This document shows positions 33,935 through 43,856 of a DNA stretch of 64,000 nt, in pieces. The DNA is taken from NCBI GenBank assembly GCA_023228425.1, contig JALOBE010000005.1, positions 48,772-112,771 on the forward strand. The letters run 5' to 3'. The stretch comes from Syntrophales bacterium. GTDB taxonomy: Bacteria; Desulfobacterota; Syntrophia; Syntrophales; UBA2210. A model generated the notes under the pieces. That model had not been told where the DNA came from, did no database searches, and saw nothing but the letters and a program-made list of their open reading frames with translations. The position numbers and the translations under genes were made by a program. Position 1 is the first letter of the stretch. Each line of letters opens with the position of its first letter.

Positions 33935-34318
33935 TTATCGATAACGATCGATGACAGATCGTATGAGAGTCTCGATTTTTTCAAGATTGAAGGGCTTGGC
34001 AATGTACGCATCGGCGCCTGCTTCAAGAGCCTCCTCCGCGACCGTTTCATTAATAAGGGCGGTCATGATGACGACTGCCGTCCGGGGATGAGAGCTTTTT
34101 ATCCGTGTCAGGACCTCCATTCCGTGTATCCCCGGCATAAGGAGATCGAGCAGGACTACGTCAGGATTAAGGGTTTCGACCTTTCGCAGTGCCTCTGATC
34201 CGTCAACCGCAGCATATACTCTGTAGCCCCTGGAAACAAAATATTCAGACAGATACCCTACCATTTCCTTTTCATCATCGACAATGAGAATTTTGCTCCG
34301 ATCCTTTGAATTAATCAT
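33935..34318 (-). CDS. Single-domain response regulator
   Basis: Another receiver-only protein. It has ILIVDDEKEMV, the phospho-acceptor Asp in PDVVLLDLLMPGIHG, the VVIMTAL switch and AYIAKPFNLEKIE. I choose the ATG at 34,318 (MINSKDRSKIL), which overlaps the kinase stop by eight bases; an ATG at 34,336 is also in frame. The coupling indicates it is the direct partner of the kinase. Confidence 0.88.
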   Translation of the reverse strand: MINSKDRSKILIVDDEKEMVGYLSEYFVSRGYRVYAAVDGSEALRKVETLNPDVVLLDLLMPGIHGMEVLTRIKSSHPRTAVVIMTALINETVAEEALEAGADAYIAKPFNLEKIETLIRSVIDRYR

Positions 34319-37300
34319 CCGGCTGTGATGCGGCATGGGTATTTCCTTTTACAGGCAGTTGTATGATAAAAGTGCTTCCTCCCCACTCATTGTTTTCAGC
34401 CCAGATGCTGCCGTTGTGCTGTTGAATGATTGCATGAGATATCGACAAGCCAAGACCCATCCCTTTACCCTGGCTTCGCGTGGTATAAAAGGGCTCGAAA
34501 ATCTTGCGAATATTTTTTTTCTCAATGCCTGTTCCTGTATCAGAGACAACGATTCTCAGAAAAGTACCCTTGCTTGTCTCCTGATATTTTTTTGTTTCTA
34601 TCGTCAGCAGCTTATGGTCCACTTTTTCCATGGCAGCCATCGCGTTCGAAAAAAGATTTATCAATACCTGCTCGATCCTCTTCCTGTTCAGAGGAATTGC
34701 CGGCAGCGATGGATCCAGCAGGACGTCAGTCATGACTCCCTCTATCTTCATCTGAGTCCCATATACCGTGATAACCCGGGAAATCACGTCGTTGATATCT
34801 TCAGGGATCATATCGTGCTGGGTTTCGGGCCGCGAAAGCTCCTTCAGATTATCGGTGATCGCGACAATTCTGTCGATCTGGTTCATGCAGACGTTGAGTT
34901 TGTCGGAGACATGCGGGGGGATGTTTTTCATGTGTCCCACGATCTGCAGGGCCACGGACATGATGCCCACGGGGTTTAGTATTTCATGGGCAACACCCGC
35001 CGATATGCGGGTTAAGGAGGTCAATTTCTCTGATTGCTGCAGCTGGGTTTCGAGGTTTATGCGCTCTGTTTCATCCCGGAAACATTCAATGGCCCCGATA
35101 ACGGTCCCCTCCGCGTCTCGAAGCGCCGATGCCGTGGCCGTCAAATACAGACCCTGTTTCGATAGGGCGGGTGTGAGGGCTTCCCCGTAAAGAGTATCTC
35201 CCTGCCATCCGATACGGGAATGGTCTGTGTGCCCCTCGAGCTCGGGGTGGAGGACTATGTCGATCAGCATGGGCCTCCTGTCTCCGTAAAAAGGAAGAGC
35301 GTATTCAGAGTCGTTCTTGCCGAGCATATCTTCTTTTGCGGTGCCGGTTAGTGCCTCAATTGCACGGTTCCACGCAATGATCCTTCCTTCATTATCGATA
35401 ACCATAGTAGGGTCGGGCAGAAACTCGATGATACTTGACAAGGTGTCCTGCGACCGTCCAAGTTCTTTCCAGGCTTGCTCCCGTTCCGCGACCGCCTGTT
35501 TACGGGCGGTTATATCTTCATAGAGAACCTGGAACTGTCCCTTCCCGTTCCACAGAACGGGTTTTCGCCAGACCTGCAAGTGACGGGTTGTCCCATTTTC
35601 CCCCATGATTTCGATTTCGTATTCCTCTCGTCCGGCTATGCCGGAGCGTCGTTTTTCTCTACGAACCTCGCGCTCCTCGAGGCTTTTCATAGTATAGAGA
35701 GGAGCCGGAGAAACCTCTTCGCTGCTGCTGTCGTATCCAAATATATCCAGGAAGGCACGATTTACATACAGCGTATCTCCCTCGTTCGAGACTATGCGCA
35801 CACCGAAAGGAGAATCTTCAAGCGACTGTCGGAAGTTATGCTCGCTTCTTTTCAGGACTTCCTGGGCATTCTTGCTTTCAACGATAGATTCGATGTTTCC
35901 CAGAAAGGAGACAACGAGGTTGGCGTCCTGATCATCGTAATCTGCTGCTTTGTTGGCGACAGCCACGATGGCGGTGATCTTCCCCCTGGAGAGTCCGGGA
36001 ACGATCATCAGGTTTCGCAGAACGACATGACCTTCAGGGAACCCTCCCCGCAGATGCCCGACGGCGGTTAAGTCGTTTACTATCAGAGGTCTGCGGGTGC
36101 GGATAGCCTCGGCCCAGAGGCCTGCTCCCGCAACAGGAAAGGTGGTGGGCTCGTTGATTACAAAGCAGCTTCTCCTTGCCTTTTCGGAGAAGGAATGAAC
36201 GGTCATGACCGACTCATCCGTATTCAAATAGCCGAAAAATGCCAGGGGGCTTTCCGTCAGATCCGTTATCGACATAATAATCTGATCTGCGACGCCTGCC
36301 ATATCGTCCGCGGGAAGAAGCGTAACATTCCAGAGTGCCTCGAGTCTTTTGACGGCAATACGTAAGATTTCCTGGGATTCTCTTTTTTCCGTTATATCCC
36401 CCGCGAATCCGTGCCAGAGCGTGCCGCCGTCCGGTACGTGCTCGGGCGTAGCCTTTCCCATGATCCATCTGATCCCTCCGCCGGGAATCCGGACACGAAA
36501 TTCGCATCCCCAGTCACGCATGTCCTTCGCTGACGATTCAATCGATTTCAGTAACATATCTCGGTCTTCAGGTACGACAACATCCATGATGGGTGCGAAA
36601 CTCTCGCGCACATCATCGGGAGTACAGTGAAAAATATTCCTGATGCTTTCAGTGGCAAAGGGGATACGGTAGGTTCCATCAGGATTCCGCATGAACTGGT
36701 AGATGATTCCCGGTGTATTGGCAGCCAGCTTATTGAGCCGGATGAGGCGTTCTCTGGTAATCGCTTCGAGTTTCTTGCGTTCTGAAATGTCCCGTACGAT
36801 CATACAGGCTCTGTGCCGACCTCGTCTGTCGGTGAATGGTTTCGACGACACTTCCGCGGGGAACGTCTCACCCGTGGCCCGTACAAGCGTCACCTCCGCA
36901 TTCGCGACCAGGCCGTTTCTTTCCTGTTCTTCCAGCACCGCCGCCAGGCGGGGATCGGAATCATCCACCATTTTGTTTCGACCAATCGTACGGATCTCAT
37001 CAATCGACCTGCCAAACAGAGCGCAGGCCGCCGGGTTGGCTTCGAGGACCTGGCCGGCAGGAGAGACTGACAGGATGGCGTCGTGAGACTCTTCAAAAAG
37101 AGTGCGATACTTTTCTTCACTTTCCCGGAGTGCTTCATGTGCGAGGTGCAGATCGGTTACTTCACGGGCGAATATGGCAACACCGGTCACCCTGTCCTCG
37201 TCGTCGAAGACGGGGTAGCAGCGCTGGTCGAAGGTCCTTCCTTCTCGGGTATCTTCAAAAAAAACCGGTTTACCCGTGGCAATCACTTTGTCGTATTGAT

Positions 37301-37964
37301 ACTTTCTGCGTGTGGCTGTTTCTCTCGGGAAATGGTCATATAAACAGGTTCCCTGAAATTCCTGAAGTTCCTTTCCTAATCTCCGGGATGCCGACGTATT
37401 TGACAATAAGACGATACCTTCCGGATTGATCAACACCATGCTTTCCTGGACGGCATCAAAAAATGCGCTTATTGTCCTGTCTTTTTTGCGAGATTCCTCT
37501 TCCGCCCACTTTCGTCCGGTAGTATCCCTGGTAACTCCGTGAATCTCGGCCAGCGCTCCTTGATCATTGCGGATCCCACTGATAAGGGTTTCTCCCCAGC
37601 GGGTCGAACCATCTTTGTGATAATACTCGGATTCAATAGTTACGGTCCTGTCCGGGTCCGCAATAGCCTGCTTTTCGAGGGCGAGTTCCCGTGCCAGAGT
37701 ATCATACACAAGTGACAGTGACGCCGGCGTCAACTGGTCGGCAATACTCTGAAGCCCCCATTCTTCAGGGGTGAATCCAAGCATCTTTTCAATTGAAGGG
37801 CTGACATAGATAACGCGCAGATCCAAATCCCGAATCCACACGACATCCGTCATTTCCTCGGCAAGGAGTCTGTATCGTGCCGCCCTTTCGCGCAGTGCTT
37901 CCTGCTCTTCCAAGAGAGAGAGCTCTTTGCTCGGATCTTGAGTGGTCTTCGACCGGTCGGCCAT
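34311..37964 (-). CDS. Cytoplasmic multi-PAS/GAF sensor histidine kinase
   Basis: A 1217-residue sensor kinase without membrane helices. About four PAS domains (residues ~30-540), a GAF domain (~550-700) and two more PAS domains (~705-970) precede the HisKA domain with the phospho-His in ISAGVAHEILNPVG and an HATPase domain (NRKRIEQVLINLFSNAM; VSDTGTGIEKK; GKGMGLGLSISHAII). The many input domains suggest sensing of several internal cues such as redox or small ligands. The two following receiver genes form the rest of the signalling unit. No DNA-binding partner is encoded nearby. Confidence 0.92.
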   Translation of the reverse strand: MADRSKTTQDPSKELSLLEEQEALRERAARYRLLAEEMTDVVWIRDLDLRVIYVSPSIEKMLGFTPEEWGLQSIADQLTPASLSLVYDTLARELALEKQAIADPDRTVTIESEYYHKDGSTRWGETLISGIRNDQGALAEIHGVTRDTTGRKWAEEESRKKDRTISAFFDAVQESMVLINPEGIVLLSNTSASRRLGKELQEFQGTCLYDHFPRETATRRKYQYDKVIATGKPVFFEDTREGRTFDQRCYPVFDDEDRVTGVAIFAREVTDLHLAHEALRESEEKYRTLFEESHDAILSVSPAGQVLEANPAACALFGRSIDEIRTIGRNKMVDDSDPRLAAVLEEQERNGLVANAEVTLVRATGETFPAEVSSKPFTDRRGRHRACMIVRDISERKKLEAITRERLIRLNKLAANTPGIIYQFMRNPDGTYRIPFATESIRNIFHCTPDDVRESFAPIMDVVVPEDRDMLLKSIESSAKDMRDWGCEFRVRIPGGGIRWIMGKATPEHVPDGGTLWHGFAGDITEKRESQEILRIAVKRLEALWNVTLLPADDMAGVADQIIMSITDLTESPLAFFGYLNTDESVMTVHSFSEKARRSCFVINEPTTFPVAGAGLWAEAIRTRRPLIVNDLTAVGHLRGGFPEGHVVLRNLMIVPGLSRGKITAIVAVANKAADYDDQDANLVVSFLGNIESIVESKNAQEVLKRSEHNFRQSLEDSPFGVRIVSNEGDTLYVNRAFLDIFGYDSSSEEVSPAPLYTMKSLEEREVRREKRRSGIAGREEYEIEIMGENGTTRHLQVWRKPVLWNGKGQFQVLYEDITARKQAVAEREQAWKELGRSQDTLSSIIEFLPDPTMVIDNEGRIIAWNRAIEALTGTAKEDMLGKNDSEYALPFYGDRRPMLIDIVLHPELEGHTDHSRIGWQGDTLYGEALTPALSKQGLYLTATASALRDAEGTVIGAIECFRDETERINLETQLQQSEKLTSLTRISAGVAHEILNPVGIMSVALQIVGHMKNIPPHVSDKLNVCMNQIDRIVAITDNLKELSRPETQHDMIPEDINDVISRVITVYGTQMKIEGVMTDVLLDPSLPAIPLNRKRIEQVLINLFSNAMAAMEKVDHKLLTIETKKYQETSKGTFLRIVVSDTGTGIEKKNIRKIFEPFYTTRSQGKGMGLGLSISHAIIQQHNGSIWAENNEWGGSTFIIQLPVKGNTHAASQPDD

Positions 37965-38253
37965 GAATCCTCCCTATAGACCGTCGCAGCATATAGAACT
38001 GAAACATGGTAACAGTGGTGGGAACGACGAATAATCTTAAGTTTAATCGAATTTTATGGAAATGTCAAAAAAAAGAAAGGGAATCAGCGAGAGGGTGAGG
38101 TTTTTCCTCCGTTGCCTGTCGTTCTTCACCCATAGCCTGCGGTGGAACGCGACTTTCATTGTAGGGTATGAAGTCGGAAAAGGGGAGGATGGCGGCTTGT
38201 ATTATCGCTACGCCGGCACATTTTCCCCTTATCGATGCCTTGGCAATCACCAG

Positions 38254-39156
38254 CTAGACAATACCGGCGGATACACCGTATTCCATTTCCAGCCTCTTGC
38301 ATATGCCGGTGATTTCTTCCCTCCGGTAAATCTTTCGCGAGCCGGGGAAATATACCCTGTCCAATGCCTTGTACTTTCCCACGCCAAGGTTATGGTAGGG
38401 TAGCACATCGACATGTTCGACGCCCAGTCGCAGAAGAAACATTCCCGCCCGCTCAATGTCGGAATCAGCATCATTGATGCCGGGAATGAACGGTAGCCGA
38501 ATCAGGACTTTTTTGCCCAAAGCGAGCGTTTTTTCCAGATTGCTGATGATCAGCGCATTGGAAACACCGGTCAGGCGCTCGTGCTTAGACGGGTCGATGC
38601 ATTTTATATCCCAATACAGAAGGTCGATGTAAGGGAGGACTGATCGCACCTTTTCCCAAGCGGCGTATCCGGAGGTGTCGAGAACGCAGTGAATGCCCTT
38701 TTCTTTCAGTTTCCTTGAAATTATGCGGATGAATTCCGCCTGCATAAGCGGTTCTCCTCCGGAAAAGGTGACCCCTCCGCCTGAATTGCGATAAAAAAGA
38801 CTGTCTTTTGTGGAAGCAGCGACTATTTCTTCTGCCGACATCGATCTCCCGGACATTATCCTTGCGCCGGAGGGACAAGCGTCGGCACATATCCCGCAGG
38901 CCCTGCAGGCCGCCCTGTCCAGAAAGACCGTTTTGTCCTTCTTAATCGTATTGGCTCCGTTTGGACAGGCTTCTATGCAACTGTAACAGGAAAGACACAG
39001 GTTTCTATAATACAGGAGTTGTACTTTCTCGCTTTGGGATTCGGGATTGCTGCACCAGGAGCATTTAAGCGGACATCCCTTGAAAAAAACAGTTGTTCGG
39101 ATACCGGGCCCGTCATTCAGAGAAAAGTTTTGAACATCAAACACCATGCCATCCAC
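38254..39156 (-). CDS. Glycyl-radical enzyme activating protein (radical SAM)
   Basis: The activase that installs the glycyl radical on its partner. The radical SAM motif C-x3-C-x2-C is in FFKGCPLKCSWCSNPES, and an inserted ferredoxin-type domain has two Cys clusters (NLCLSCYSCIEACPNGA; CRACGICADACPSGA), as in non-PFL activases. The GGGVTFSGGEPLMQ segment follows. It lies downstream of the glycyl radical enzyme gene on the same strand, 225 bases away, with a repeat element in between. Confidence 0.92.
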   Translation of the reverse strand: MDGMVFDVQNFSLNDGPGIRTTVFFKGCPLKCSWCSNPESQSEKVQLLYYRNLCLSCYSCIEACPNGANTIKKDKTVFLDRAACRACGICADACPSGARIMSGRSMSAEEIVAASTKDSLFYRNSGGGVTFSGGEPLMQAEFIRIISRKLKEKGIHCVLDTSGYAAWEKVRSVLPYIDLLYWDIKCIDPSKHERLTGVSNALIISNLEKTLALGKKVLIRLPFIPGINDADSDIERAGMFLLRLGVEHVDVLPYHNLGVGKYKALDRVYFPGSRKIYRREEITGICKRLEMEYGVSAGIV

Positions 39157-39207
39157 AGTTGATTTCGCCTTAGCAGGAAGTGATCGTCAATTCTGAAAGC
39201 TCGGCAT

Positions 39208-39362
39208 TGACGTCCTCGTAAAAAGGTACCGGGGGCATGCCTCCGGTACTGTAGCCGGATGCCTGATTGCGCTCCGGCCTTCGTCACTGCGGCGTACCTC
39301 ACAGTACGCCTCATTCCTCAAGACGTGCGCGCCGTGTCTCAAGGAGCTTTTTAAAAGCCGTC
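39208..39362. repeat. MITE-like intergenic repeat, well-preserved copy
   Basis: Begins TGACGTCCTCGTAAAAAGG and ends GCTTTTTAAAAGCCGTC, giving imperfect terminal inverted repeats. The middle holds ATTGCGCTCCGGCCTTCGTC and the hairpin GGCGTACCTCACAGTACGCC. It is inserted between the glycyl radical enzyme and its activase gene. Confidence 0.75.
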
Positions 39363-39381
39363 CTCTATCGGGCATCGATTT

Positions 39382-41787
39382 TTACGAGATCGTCAGCATC
39401 GTTCTTCTGATGATTTCATCTTGTATCCCCTTGTCGAGCCGGACGAAATAGGCACTGAAACCGGCCACCCGTACAGTCAGATTCTTATATTTTTCGGGAT
39501 TGCGTTGCGCCTCCACCAGGGTTTCATTGGAGATGCTGTTGAATTGCACATGATATCCGCCTAAATCAAAATAGGATTTAATCAGAGCTATGACCTTTCT
39601 CATCCCGTCTCCGTCTTTAAAAATCGACGGATGGAGTTTCATGTTCAGATGGTTTGATGAGTATTTTACCGTGTCCAGCACGCGCGCCGCGGAACGGGCA
39701 AGGGCGGTGGGACCGGCAACATCAGTTCCCGCCTGGGCGGAAACACTGCCGTCGCAGAGGGCGAGACCGCTTTTTCTTCCGCTTGGCAAAGCCTTTGTTC
39801 GCGCTCCCGTGTGCCAGTGCAGGGAATGAGAATATGCCTCCGGTACGGAAGGATTTCCCATGCAGTCTGGTTGCCTCGTCGCTTCCTCATAGAAAATATC
39901 GAACCACTCCCGGGCTATATCGTCGACGTAAGGATCGTCATTGCCGTACTTCGGAGCCTTGAGGCACAGCTTCTGAATCCGTGAATATTCTGTGCCCTGG
40001 AAATCAGCCTGCAAAGCATCTGTGAGTTGGCTCATCGACAATACTTTGTCGTCGAAAACCAGCTTTTTGATAGCGGCGAGCGAATTGGCCAGATCGATAT
40101 TCCCAACGATTATTGTTCCCATTTCGCCGAAGCACTGGCCGCCTTCACTCAAATCAGTCGCCGTTTCGATGCAATTGTCTATTATTGCCGACGAAAAGGT
40201 CTGGGGAAGAATTTCCGCCTGCAGCGCGAATCCTGTTGAATCGAAAAAACGACATTGTTCCAGGAGATAGGCGAGCTGCTTTCTGACCGCGTCGTGCAAT
40301 TCCTGGTAAGAGGTGAACGCCGCCGGATCGCCTGTTTCCAGGCCGACCTTTTCCCCTGTATAGGGATCGATGCCGTTGTTCAGGGCAATTTCAAGCATTT
40401 TTGCCACATTAAACGCCCCCTCCCAAGGGGGATTAGTCAAATTACCCAGCACGCTGACAACACAGGAACCCAGCACCGTTCTTTCTCGGGCATCTTCCAG
40501 GGAAACACCGGGGAAATTATAGAGCCAGCGTTCGATCGTCTTGTCGGTATTATGGAACTGAGGCTGTCCCAAGCCGGAATCCTTGATCAATTCCATGCAC
40601 TTGAGCAGAAAGTCCTCGGGCATTTTGTCGGTGTAATAGCAGGCCAGGCCCGGTTCGATTACCTTCATCTGTTTCTGGGCTTCGAGCAGCAAGTAATCCA
40701 GTTCCGTCGTGCCGTCATCTCCTTTCGCCGTATAGCCGCCCATGCTGATCCGGCAGGCGTTGAATCCCTGGCCTGCCGTACTCCAGACGTTGGATGCATA
40801 GATGGTGGCTCCCATGATCTTTGCGAAAAAACCCTGAATAAGTTCGATTGCCTGTTTTTCAGTGATTCTCCCTTCTTCCCGGTCCCGGAGATAAAGCGGG
40901 GTGAGGGGTCGGGATATGTTACCGATGGCTAACCCTGCCGGACAGGACATTTCGATTACAGAGGCCATATAAAGCAACAGTGTGGACTGAATACCTTCGT
41001 GAAATGTCCGCGCCGGGTTTTCCGGCACCCAGTCCAATACCGTGGCCATGTGGTAGAGTTCTTTCTTCCGCCCGGGATTCTTCTCCGTTTTTGCCGTTTC
41101 CCGGGCGAGTTCCGCGTAGCGATGAGCCCAGTTGATGACTGCCTGCAGGGACTTGCGCATGGCCCTCAACAAAATTCTCTGTTTCGTTGTCTGGATCGTT
41201 CCAATGGGCGGCAGACTTTTTTCCTTGGCGGCGATTTTTTCCAATTGAGCACGAAGCCCCCCGGCCGCCATTTGAGCCGGTTCCGTACAAATAACCGAAG
41301 GGAGGGGAAGGCCGCAGCCGTCGATATACATCCCCGTTTTGCCCAGGGTTGCCCAGTCCGTTCCCGTTGACTCCTCAAAAATCGACCGCGCTCGTGAATA
41401 GGCGCATGTATCGCCCCAGACTCTAACGGCTTCATGAATATCCTTCATGGCCTCATCATCGATGACATACTCTCCCATGGTATTGTGCAGGCGGTAGCCC
41501 TCAAGGTTTTTACTCATCCAGCGGCAGGATATTTCTATCCAGGGCATTGCCGAGAGCTTATATTTGCCGAAATCGCCGACCAGGGGATTGTCGTCAATGA
41601 AAAGGGTCTTCTCCCCCAGATATTTTTCAAAATACGCGGCCCTTCGCTCGGCCGGAGGAAGCCCTTCCGTTTCCTTGTAAGATTCCAGAAGCACACGGAT
41701 TCGCTCAGTATCAACATAGACAGGCGAGTCCAGTATTTCTTCCTTTATTTTTTTCATGCGGGGACTCAATAGCGAATTGTGGGACAT
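39382..41787 (-). CDS. Glycyl radical enzyme (pyruvate formate-lyase superfamily), substrate unknown
   Basis: An 801-residue radical enzyme. The glycyl radical site RVAGFSAYF (Gly near 776) is at the C-terminus and the probable thiyl Cys442 is in VLGSCVVSVLG. The PFL double Cys is absent, and the Cys is not followed by the Val-Glu-Pro seen in diol dehydratases and choline lyase, so neither PFL nor those classes fit well. Candidates include arylacetate decarboxylase or fumarate-adding types, without proof. The activase follows, and an AhpD-like protein gene lies upstream on the same strand. Confidence 0.88.
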   Translation of the reverse strand: MSHNSLLSPRMKKIKEEILDSPVYVDTERIRVLLESYKETEGLPPAERRAAYFEKYLGEKTLFIDDNPLVGDFGKYKLSAMPWIEISCRWMSKNLEGYRLHNTMGEYVIDDEAMKDIHEAVRVWGDTCAYSRARSIFEESTGTDWATLGKTGMYIDGCGLPLPSVICTEPAQMAAGGLRAQLEKIAAKEKSLPPIGTIQTTKQRILLRAMRKSLQAVINWAHRYAELARETAKTEKNPGRKKELYHMATVLDWVPENPARTFHEGIQSTLLLYMASVIEMSCPAGLAIGNISRPLTPLYLRDREEGRITEKQAIELIQGFFAKIMGATIYASNVWSTAGQGFNACRISMGGYTAKGDDGTTELDYLLLEAQKQMKVIEPGLACYYTDKMPEDFLLKCMELIKDSGLGQPQFHNTDKTIERWLYNFPGVSLEDARERTVLGSCVVSVLGNLTNPPWEGAFNVAKMLEIALNNGIDPYTGEKVGLETGDPAAFTSYQELHDAVRKQLAYLLEQCRFFDSTGFALQAEILPQTFSSAIIDNCIETATDLSEGGQCFGEMGTIIVGNIDLANSLAAIKKLVFDDKVLSMSQLTDALQADFQGTEYSRIQKLCLKAPKYGNDDPYVDDIAREWFDIFYEEATRQPDCMGNPSVPEAYSHSLHWHTGARTKALPSGRKSGLALCDGSVSAQAGTDVAGPTALARSAARVLDTVKYSSNHLNMKLHPSIFKDGDGMRKVIALIKSYFDLGGYHVQFNSISNETLVEAQRNPEKYKNLTVRVAGFSAYFVRLDKGIQDEIIRRTMLTIS

Positions 41788-42172
41788 ACTCCGACCTCCT
41801 TCGTACGGGGGAAATAATACTTATGCCGGTCGATCGATGCATCATGGATATGCCGGCAATGTGCGGAAAAGAATGCTCCCTGGAGGGCAAAACAAGACCG
41901 CTGATCGTGATCGTCCAGCTAAACCATTTGGTGTGCCCTGTCAATTAGTCATTTTAACCCGGACCATCCTCCATTAGCCTTAGCCGAATTGAACCACTCA
42001 AGACGGTGGCCTGTGCTCGGGATCGCGGCATTGTTCCGGACATATTCTAAGGGAAACAATCAAAGACACATGTTCGATCCGACCAATCCCCCGTGACGTG
42101 TCGTTTTCCAGGCTGTACGGGCTGGTGCCGGCCGTCGGTGGTGTGTGGAGGTCGAAGGCAGGGAAAAACAGT

Positions 42173-42336
42173 GACGGCTTCGTACAATGGTAACGGAGGC
42201 ATGACCCTTGGTATTATAACCGGATGCTTCGTCGCATTCATTCCCTCGTCACCGTGATGTGCATCACGGAACGCCTCATACCTCGGGATGCGTGTGCCGT
42301 GCGTGCCCGCGAACCTTCTTACGAAGCCGTCATAGG
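42173..42336. repeat. MITE-like intergenic repeat with terminal inverted repeats
   Basis: Begins TGACGGCTTCGTAC and ends TTACGAAGCCGTCA, a near-perfect inverted pair, with internal hairpin GTGATGTGCATCAC. This is the clearest full-length copy (about 164 bases) and defines the family's ends. The rest of the gap 41,788-42,346 shows no gene. Confidence 0.75.
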
Positions 42337-42346
42337 TGCTTCAGAT

Positions 42347-42706
42347 TCACGTGCCAGATCCTTCCGGGAAAAGCATAGAAACCGTATTCATGAAAACCGT
42401 CAAAATTGGGCCGAAGGCCAGACTGCCACCCATCAACAGACCAACCGAGGCCGATTCCAATAATTCCTCGCGGGTCGCTCCGGCTTCTTTCGCCTGGGCG
42501 GCGCGAGCGGCCACGCAATATTCTGAGCCATGGGCAATACCGATGGCAAGGCACATCAATGTCTTGGTTTTTCGATCCAACGCACCCGGCTGGAGAGCGG
42601 TTTCATTTAGATTCGTGAATGCTTTCAGGGTGTTCTTATCGGCTTTATGAAATCGCGCCACTGCACCTTGAAAACCGTCAAGAAATTTTTTTGGATCCTC
42701 TATCAT
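42347..42706 (-). CDS. Carboxymuconolactone decarboxylase/AhpD-like protein without CxxC
   Basis: A protein of 119 residues when started at 42,706 (MIEDPKKFLDGFQ), which follows AAAGGAGGACAC; upstream in-frame ATGs extend into a repeat-rich gap. The AhpD-like helical core is seen in LDRKTKTLMCLAIGIAHGSEYC and GATREELLESASVGLLMGG. The usual C-x2-C-x3-H is reduced to a single Cys (EYCVAARAAQA), so peroxidase activity is unlikely. It lies upstream of the glycyl radical enzyme gene. Confidence 0.8.
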   Translation of the reverse strand: MIEDPKKFLDGFQGAVARFHKADKNTLKAFTNLNETALQPGALDRKTKTLMCLAIGIAHGSEYCVAARAAQAKEAGATREELLESASVGLLMGGSLAFGPILTVFMNTVSMLFPEGSGT

Positions 42707-42815
42707 GGAATGTGTCCTCCTTTCCTGGTGAACAGTTAGAATTCTATGGTTTGTGAACAGATTGTCGACACGTGATAAGCCTCCCCCTGAAGGTAGCAAT
42801 CCGTAGAGACCTTTA

Positions 42816-42930
42816 AAACTATCGATTTTGTCATTTCGACCGCAAGGAGAAATCTTGCAACATATCGATATTAAAGAAATATTTCTCGTCGCGATGCTCC
42901 TCGAAATGACAAAATTCAGATAAAGGTCTT
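42816..42930. repeat. GTCATTTCGA inverted-repeat element, copy 2
   Basis: The core 42,831-42,910 is nearly identical to the copy at 5,457. Outer inverted arms AGACCTTTA (42,818) and TAAAGGTCTT (42,921-42,930) enclose it. The following 42,931-43,267 contains no gene I can support. Confidence 0.85.
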
Positions 42931-43267
42931 CCGTAGTGTACCTTATTCTCGAAAGAGGTCAATTTTTGATTTCACAACGCCATCGCCAGTTCTCGCCCGT
43001 GACACTGGCGGAAGCCTTCTTCTGCTTCCTCGATGATTCGAGGGGATGGCTATCACGTGAAAGGGTTTGATCGCGTTGACTCCTGAAGGCACAGTCGTGG
43101 AACGGCACGGTTCGTACGAATCACGCCGCACGAGGTATTCGCCGCTGAGGGAAACGACCTGACGATGACGGCCGACATCACGCACCCAGGTGTCTGATGC
43201 CCCGGGTTAAATCCTCCATCTTCAGAGTCGGGCTGAGATCTGGTGAAACCCGGGACGGCAGGAGTAA

Positions 43268-43298
43268 GTTAAACAGGTAAGTACGTCCCTCTTGACAC
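43268..43298. repeat. Direct repeat shared with 46,985-47,015
   Basis: Bases 43,278-43,298 are identical to 46,995-47,015 (21 of 21), and the ten bases before each match with two or three differences. The second copy is the outer end of an IS1380-like element, so this may be a leftover end of a related element. Confidence 0.6.
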
Positions 43299-43856
43299 CA
43301 TTCTTTCAGGCATCATGGCCCCTGAATAGCCAGACCTCATTTTTTCCCAAAGGTACGTGGCAGCACTCTCTATCGTTTCAAGCTCTTTTATAAACCACTG
43401 AGACGACTCGAAGGTCTCTTTTGCCTCACCGGCCCAATGAAGGAAGGAGGAAATAGTCCCCCAGTGTTTAAGGAGCTTTTCATGCTCCCATTCAATTAGT
43501 GGAGGACTGTTCGGGATGAGTGAGAAAATAGTCCTGGTAAAAATGACAAGCTGACGATAATCGGGACTGAGCTTACGAATAATCTTCGCCAACTTGATGC
43601 CTCTGCCTTTGCACTTTTCATATTCTTTCCGGTCAAGTTGACCCCCTACGCTCATGATTAGTTCCTCAAAAAGCAGATGCTCAATTGCCAGCCGAATCAA
43701 AGAATAACCTTCCCGATATAATATCGAGTAGTTGACGATTGGCGAAATCAGGGGCTTGCATAAAGCAAACTCAGCGCAAGGGTACCAAAAAGAGAACGTT
43801 GCTATTGACATCCTTGACTCGGACCTCGCCGGTGCCGTACTCGACTGTTTTTCCAT
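43269..43856 (-). CDS. Hypothetical protein, integron-cassette region (start uncertain)
   Basis: An open frame of up to 195 residues. The part from SILYREGYSLIRLAIEHLLF to the end has convincing mixed helical composition. The first ~30 residues overlap the end of the lipoprotein gene in another frame, so the true start is probably further downstream. The last residues (SRGTYLPV) are encoded by a direct repeat, suggesting the original C-terminus was replaced. No family is recognised. Confidence 0.45.
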   Translation of the reverse strand: MEKQSSTAPARSESRMSIATFSFWYPCAEFALCKPLISPIVNYSILYREGYSLIRLAIEHLLFEELIMSVGGQLDRKEYEKCKGRGIKLAKIIRKLSPDYRQLVIFTRTIFSLIPNSPPLIEWEHEKLLKHWGTISSFLHWAGEAKETFESSQWFIKELETIESAATYLWEKMRSGYSGAMMPERMVSRGTYLPV

